Source: Candidatus Gastranaerophilales bacterium (GTDB taxonomy: Bacteria; Cyanobacteriota; Vampirovibrionia; Gastranaerophilales; Gastranaerophilaceae). From it: DNA of 46,736 bases. The notes below the pieces were generated by a model. The model searched no databases. It was not told the DNA's origin and worked only from the letters and a program-made list of their open reading frames with translations. A program made the translations under genes and the position numbers. The stretch spans positions 1 to 46,736 of the forward strand of contig CALUYE010000008.1 of NCBI GenBank assembly GCA_944324945.1. Direction: 5' to 3'. Shown piece by piece: positions 43,984 through 46,736 of this stretch. Position 1 is the stretch's first letter. Every line of letters starts with the position of its first letter.

Positions 43984-44020
43984 AAAAAGATGAGGCATAA
44001 AAAACCTCATCTTTTTTTAT
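43984..44020. terminator. Bidirectional terminator between adh and permease genes
   Basis: AAAAAGATGAGG (43984-43995) and CCTCATCTTTTT (44005-44016) form a hairpin with a T-run on both strands. Confidence 0.88.
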
Positions 44021-44031
44021 GTTATATATAT

Positions 44032-45351
44032 TTATTTTAAATATCTGAAATAAACATATACGGTACTTAAAGCAAGAGAAATGAATACTACTCCAACACC
44101 ATATTTCATAAATTGCATAAATGATATCGGATGGCCTTCTTTAGCTGCATTTTCAGAAGTTATAACATTTGCTGCAGCACCTATAATTGTCATATTGCCG
44201 CCTAAACATGCACCCAGTGATAAACACCACCATAAAGGAACAGCATAAGCCTGTCCCATGGTTTTTTCAATTTCTAAAATCATGGGAGACATTGTTGCAG
44301 TATAAGGAATATTATCAATTACCCCTGAAATAATACCTGATGCCCATAGAATAATCATCGAAGTTAATTCTCGTGAGCCTTGTGTAACATCAAGTATCCA
44401 TTGGGCCATTAATTTTATGCCGCCTGACGCTTCAAGCCCGCCTATGATTATAAATAAACCGATAAAGAAGAAAATAGTATTCCATTCAACATCTCTTAAA
44501 ATCTCGGTCGGTTTTTCAAACAAAAGCAAAAAGCTTGCGCCTGCCATGGCTATTATTGATGTTTCAATATGTGTTTTATCATGGGTTACAAAACCCAAAA
44601 TAACTAAAGCTAAAACAGTCAACGAACGAATCATTAAGGTTTTATCCGTTATTGTTTTAGAATTATCAATACTTGCAACTTCTGCCATTTTCTCGGGTGT
44701 TGCTTTTAATTTGTTTCTGAAAATAACAGCCAAAAAAGCAACAGACGCAATTAAAATAACCGATACAACAGGAGTTAAATTAATTAAAAAATCATTAAAA
44801 GTTAATTTACCTGCACTTCCGATGATAATATTGGGAGGATCCCCGATTAAAGTAGCCGTACCACCGATATTAGAAGCAAAAACTTCCGTTAAAAGGAAAG
44901 GTATAGGGTTAATATCCAACTTCTTAGCCGCAAAGAAAGTAATAGGCATAATTAATATAACGGTCGTAACGTTATCCAAAAATGCACTGACAACAGCGGT
45001 AAAAATGCCAAGTGCGCATAAAATAAACACGGGTCTGCCTTTTGTAAATTTTAAAAGCTCGTTTGCAAGCCAGCCAAACACCCCGCTTCTTGTTGTTATA
45101 TTAACTATAATCATCATTGCAACAAGCAAAAATATTACGTTAAAATCAATATAGTTAATAAAATAAGCAGGATTTATCGCCCCGCTATCAAGGCTTTTAA
45201 CCTGGCTTACAAGCCCCAAAAGAATGGTTATAACAGCACCCACAAGCGCTATTGTTACTTTAGGGATTTTTTCAAGCGCAATGAAAAAATAAGCAACAAT
45301 AAGCAATGTTGCAGAAACCGCAACCGCATTATTTGAAACAAAATCTATCAT
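44032..45351 (-). CDS. ArsB/NhaD-superfamily ion permease
   Basis: This 439-residue inner-membrane protein has about 11-12 helices. It contains the ion-transporter superfamily motifs AFLDNVTTVILIMPITF, ASNIGGTATLIGDPPNIIIG and SGVIDNIPYTATM. The repeated D-N-(V/I)-(T/P) and GGTATLIGDPPN pattern is seen in NhaD/ArsB-type and 'P protein' permeases that move Na+, arsenite or organic anions. No ars genes accompany it. Its start overlaps the end of the oadG-like gene by 4 bases, so it is likely linked to sodium use. Confidence 0.9.
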   Translation of the reverse strand: MIDFVSNNAVAVSATLLIVAYFFIALEKIPKVTIALVGAVITILLGLVSQVKSLDSGAINPAYFINYIDFNVIFLLVAMMIIVNITTRSGVFGWLANELLKFTKGRPVFILCALGIFTAVVSAFLDNVTTVILIMPITFFAAKKLDINPIPFLLTEVFASNIGGTATLIGDPPNIIIGSAGKLTFNDFLINLTPVVSVILIASVAFLAVIFRNKLKATPEKMAEVASIDNSKTITDKTLMIRSLTVLALVILGFVTHDKTHIETSIIAMAGASFLLLFEKPTEILRDVEWNTIFFFIGLFIIIGGLEASGGIKLMAQWILDVTQGSRELTSMIILWASGIISGVIDNIPYTATMSPMILEIEKTMGQAYAVPLWWCLSLGACLGGNMTIIGAAANVITSENAAKEGHPISFMQFMKYGVGVVFISLALSTVYVYFRYLK

Positions 45352-45587
45352 AAAGTGCTCCTTTGTATTGCTGCTGCAACAGCTATTGCAACTTCTGTAT
45401 CATCTTGAACTTTTTTCTTTTTTTTGGGTTGTGTTTCAATTACTTCTTCAGGAAAAATTTTATTTAATTTTCTTATAATAAACGAACCTAAATCCATTGC
45501 AAAAATCATTATGGTAAGGAAGAAAAATACAACTCCCATGCCGATTACCATAATAACACAGCCTGTGTTTAATAATTCTAAACTCAT
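45348..45587 (-). CDS. OadG-like sodium-pump decarboxylase gamma subunit
   Basis: This 79-residue protein has one N-terminal membrane segment (NTGCVIMVIGMGVVFFFLTI) and a K-rich cytoplasmic tail ending AIAVAAAIQR, the typical shape and end of OadG/MmdC subunits of Na+-pumping oxaloacetate or methylmalonyl-CoA decarboxylases. No alpha, beta or biotin-carrier genes are in the window. Instead it is joined (4-base overlap) to an ion permease gene. AGGAG precedes the ATG. Confidence 0.78.
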   Translation of the reverse strand: MSLELLNTGCVIMVIGMGVVFFFLTIMIFAMDLGSFIIRKLNKIFPEEVIETQPKKKKKVQDDTEVAIAVAAAIQRSTL

Positions 45588-45608
45588 TGTTTATTCTCCT
45601 ATAACTAT

Positions 45609-45635
45609 TTAACTGTATATAATTTATATAGTTAA
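45609..45635. promoter_or_regulatory. Inverted repeat upstream of oadG-like gene
   Basis: TTAACTGTATA (45609-45619) and TATATAGTTAA (45625-45635) match at 10 of 11 positions around a five-base spacer. On the minus strand this covers TATA-type -10 sequence 20-45 bases before the oadG-like ATG. Confidence 0.4.
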
Positions 45636-45639
45636 ATTT

Positions 45640-46008
45640 CTAAGGAGCTCTGGCGTATATTGCATTTTTTATTGCAAACTTTGGAGATTTTAAAAAACTT
45701 AAATAGTTATTTCTTGATTCAATATTACATAAGGAATAATTTTTTTTATTTCTGTTGTTTATATCCCCGTTTAAAAAATTCTGATTATTTTTTAAATTAC
45801 TGAATTGTAAATTTCTTTCATTTTTAGAAACCAAAAAAAGATTTGTCTGATTATTTTTAGTATCTTCAATACTGTTTTCGCAAGCATTTGCTTCAATTAT
45901 CATCAAAGACGAATTTTGATTTTGCAAAGGCATATTTTCAAGAGCATGCGCGCTTGAAAACACAAAAAAAAGCAAAAATGTAATAGTAATTCTAAAAATA
46001 TTTTTCAC
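45640..46008 (-). CDS. Asn-rich secreted hypothetical protein
   Basis: This 122-residue protein starts at GTG (46008) and has a signal peptide (MKNIFRITITFLLFFVFSSA, HA with cleavage near residue 22). The mature region is rich in Asn and Ser and carries two cysteines (NACENS, SLCNIES). No family is recognised. No Shine-Dalgarno is seen; TAAAAT lies six bases before the GTG. It lies upstream of the oadG-like gene on the same strand. Confidence 0.6.
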   Translation of the reverse strand: MKNIFRITITFLLFFVFSSAHALENMPLQNQNSSLMIIEANACENSIEDTKNNQTNLFLVSKNERNLQFSNLKNNQNFLNGDINNRNKKNYSLCNIESRNNYLSFLKSPKFAIKNAIYARAP

Positions 46009-46049
46009 AAAATAATTTTAACATAAACTATTAATAATAAAACACTGAT

Positions 46050-46265
46050 TTAAAATTTCAATATTTTAAACGGTTCAATCTTTAGTGCATTCGCAATTTT
46101 TAAAATTGTCTTAAGCCCCGGTTTATTAATACAAACTTCAATTTTACCCAAATAATCAAGACTAATCCCTGATTTTTCAGCAAGCTTCTCCTGCGTCAAA
46201 CCTGCCTGTTCTCTAAGCGTTTTAATTTTTTTCCCGATATTTCTATAAAAAATAACCTCTTCCAT
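46050..46265 (-). CDS. XRE-family helix-turn-helix regulator (short)
   Basis: This 71-residue protein is almost only a Cro/C1-type HTH (KKIKTLREQAGLTQEKLAEK, SGISLDYLGKIE). It has no separate effector domain. It is divergent from a prepilin-like gene at 46371 and a 25-bp dyad lies between them. So it probably binds that dyad as a repressor. The pair mirrors the one at 7514-8753. Confidence 0.85.
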   Translation of the reverse strand: MEEVIFYRNIGKKIKTLREQAGLTQEKLAEKSGISLDYLGKIEVCINKPGLKTILKIANALKIEPFKILKF

Positions 46266-46296
46266 ACTTGATAGATTACAAGATTTTATGTTATTA

Positions 46297-46321
46297 TTTT
46301 ACTGGATAATATCCAGTAAAA
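46297..46321. promoter_or_regulatory. Operator-like dyad between XRE and prepilin genes
   Basis: TTTTACTGGAT (46297-46307) and ATCCAGTAAAA (46311-46321) are perfect 11-bp inverted repeats with spacer AAT. This is the size expected for a dimeric HTH regulator and lies in the shared divergent promoter region. Confidence 0.75.
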
Positions 46322-46370
46322 ATTATTAATATTATCTTAATTAAAATGACAACCAAAAAAGGAATACTAA

Positions 46371-46661
46371 ATGCAAAAAGCAACACCCGCCTTCTCCCTA
46401 ATAGAACTCACATTTGCACTTGTTGCAATATCAGTAATGTTGGCTGTGTTTGTGCCTGTGATAACGTCTAGGTTTGCATCAGAAACTCCTGTGGTATCTA
46501 ATTCGGGATTATTAATAACATCACTTGAATGCAGTGAGAATTTTAAAAATGAGTATGGACTGGAGTGTACCTTATGCTATGGAGAAGAATCATGCGTAAC
46601 ATGCGGAGGGGATTGTCCTCCTAATATGAGAAAGAATATTGAGAGGTGTAGTTGTGAATAA
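46371..46661 (+). CDS. Short Cys-rich type IV prepilin-like protein
   Basis: This 96-residue protein has a prepilin leader and helix, MQKATPA then FSLIELTFALVAISVMLAVF, with Glu at +5 and Ala at -1. The rest is only about 70 residues. From residue 54 it carries eight cysteines (for example LECTLCYG, CVTCGGDC, RCSCE), suggesting disulfides or a metal site. AAAGGAA precedes the ATG. The next gene overlaps by eight bases, so it is the first gene of an operon that continues beyond the window. Likely a minor pilin or pseudopilin. Confidence 0.78.
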   Translation: MQKATPAFSLIELTFALVAISVMLAVFVPVITSRFASETPVVSNSGLLITSLECSENFKNEYGLECTLCYGEESCVTCGGDCPPNMRKNIERCSCE

Positions 46662-46736
46662 TAAAAAAGAGTTGATTGATTTAAAAAAAAGATATTATGG
46701 TAATAATAGTAATAATATAAACAATAATATAAGCAA
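46654..46736 (+). CDS. Partial gene downstream of prepilin, runs off the window
   Basis: A GTG at 46654 overlaps the prepilin stop (GTGAATAA) and opens a frame that reads MNNKKELIDLKKRYYGNNSN and stays open to the end. AGGTG lies upstream. The end is Asn-rich. Too short to assign a function; probably the second gene of the prepilin operon. Confidence 0.45.
   Translation, partial: MNNKKELIDLKKRYYGNNSNNINNNIS

Noticed and set aside
44417-45154. 245-codon plus-strand frame opposite the ArsB/NhaD permease
   Set aside because: Same reason: the permease on the minus strand carries clear superfamily motifs, and this frame is a compositional shadow.
45348-45587. Complete sodium-pumping decarboxylase operon
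   Set aside because: Only the gamma-like subunit is present. No alpha, beta or biotin-carrier gene lies in the window.

Overview
This AT-rich, gene-dense window looks like a chromosome segment of a non-photosynthetic gut cyanobacterial relative (Melainabacteria/Vampirovibrionia, probably order Gastranaerophilales). That is an inference from several things read together. The envelope is diderm (TolC-like, MlaA-like and SLH-domain proteins). Carbon metabolism looks fermentative (iron-type alcohol dehydrogenase, OadG-like subunit). There are many short prepilins beginning FTLAE/FSLIE, and several lineage-type hypotheticals beginning MxxNP...SFKG or MGLAASQAR. No photosynthesis gene, rRNA operon, CRISPR array, phage or clear insertion sequence is visible.

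Layout. 1-4.4 kb: a broken-looking EamA transporter downstream of a large fusion of endonuclease Q and a UvrD-type helicase, a small 'FKA' protein, and tRNA-Gly(GCC). 4.5-13.3 kb: a small secreted protein, alaS, an XRE regulator divergent from a prepilin-like gene, a long acidic protein with YD-like repeats, a strongly promoted SLH-domain exported protein and a membrane-anchored class A beta-lactamase-like serine hydrolase. 13.5-20.3 kb: a GGDEF protein, then a tightly overlapping five-gene tripartite exporter (outer-membrane factor, membrane-fusion protein, double ATPase, two ABC-2 permeases; YbhGFSR type). 20.3-21.3 kb: a two-gene metal-response unit, an exported protein with about 40 cysteines followed by a CsoR-type repressor, behind a promoter with a GC-rich CsoR-like operator.

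21.3-29.9 kb: pyrimidine-nucleoside phosphorylase, rlmH and a dicarboxylate/amino-acid symporter in one operon; a small zinc-ribbon-like protein; a MGLAASQAR coiled-coil protein; a stripped-down NagA-like deacetylase; a periplasmic protein; and a GH57/DUF3536 glycosidase. 30-36.5 kb: ahcY, two small FKG-type/membrane proteins, an MlaA domain fused to an alpha/beta hydrolase, a flavodoxin-fold protein and an exported U32-like Cys-rich protein. 36.5-42 kb: a peptidoglycan/division operon reading GT2 glycosyltransferase, murC, murB, ddl, ftsQ. 42-46.7 kb: apt, an Fe-alcohol dehydrogenase, an OadG-like subunit with an ArsB/NhaD permease, and a second XRE regulator divergent from a prepilin operon that runs off the window.

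The most notable items are the EndoQ-UvrD fusion ending in a QLTLF beta-clamp-like motif; the CsoR-controlled exported metallothionein-like protein; the MlaA-hydrolase fusion; the twin XRE/prepilin cassettes with their own operator-like repeats; and several genes whose -10 box sits 6-7 nt before the start codon, suggesting leaderless mRNAs. No similarity search was run. All family calls are by motif recognition.
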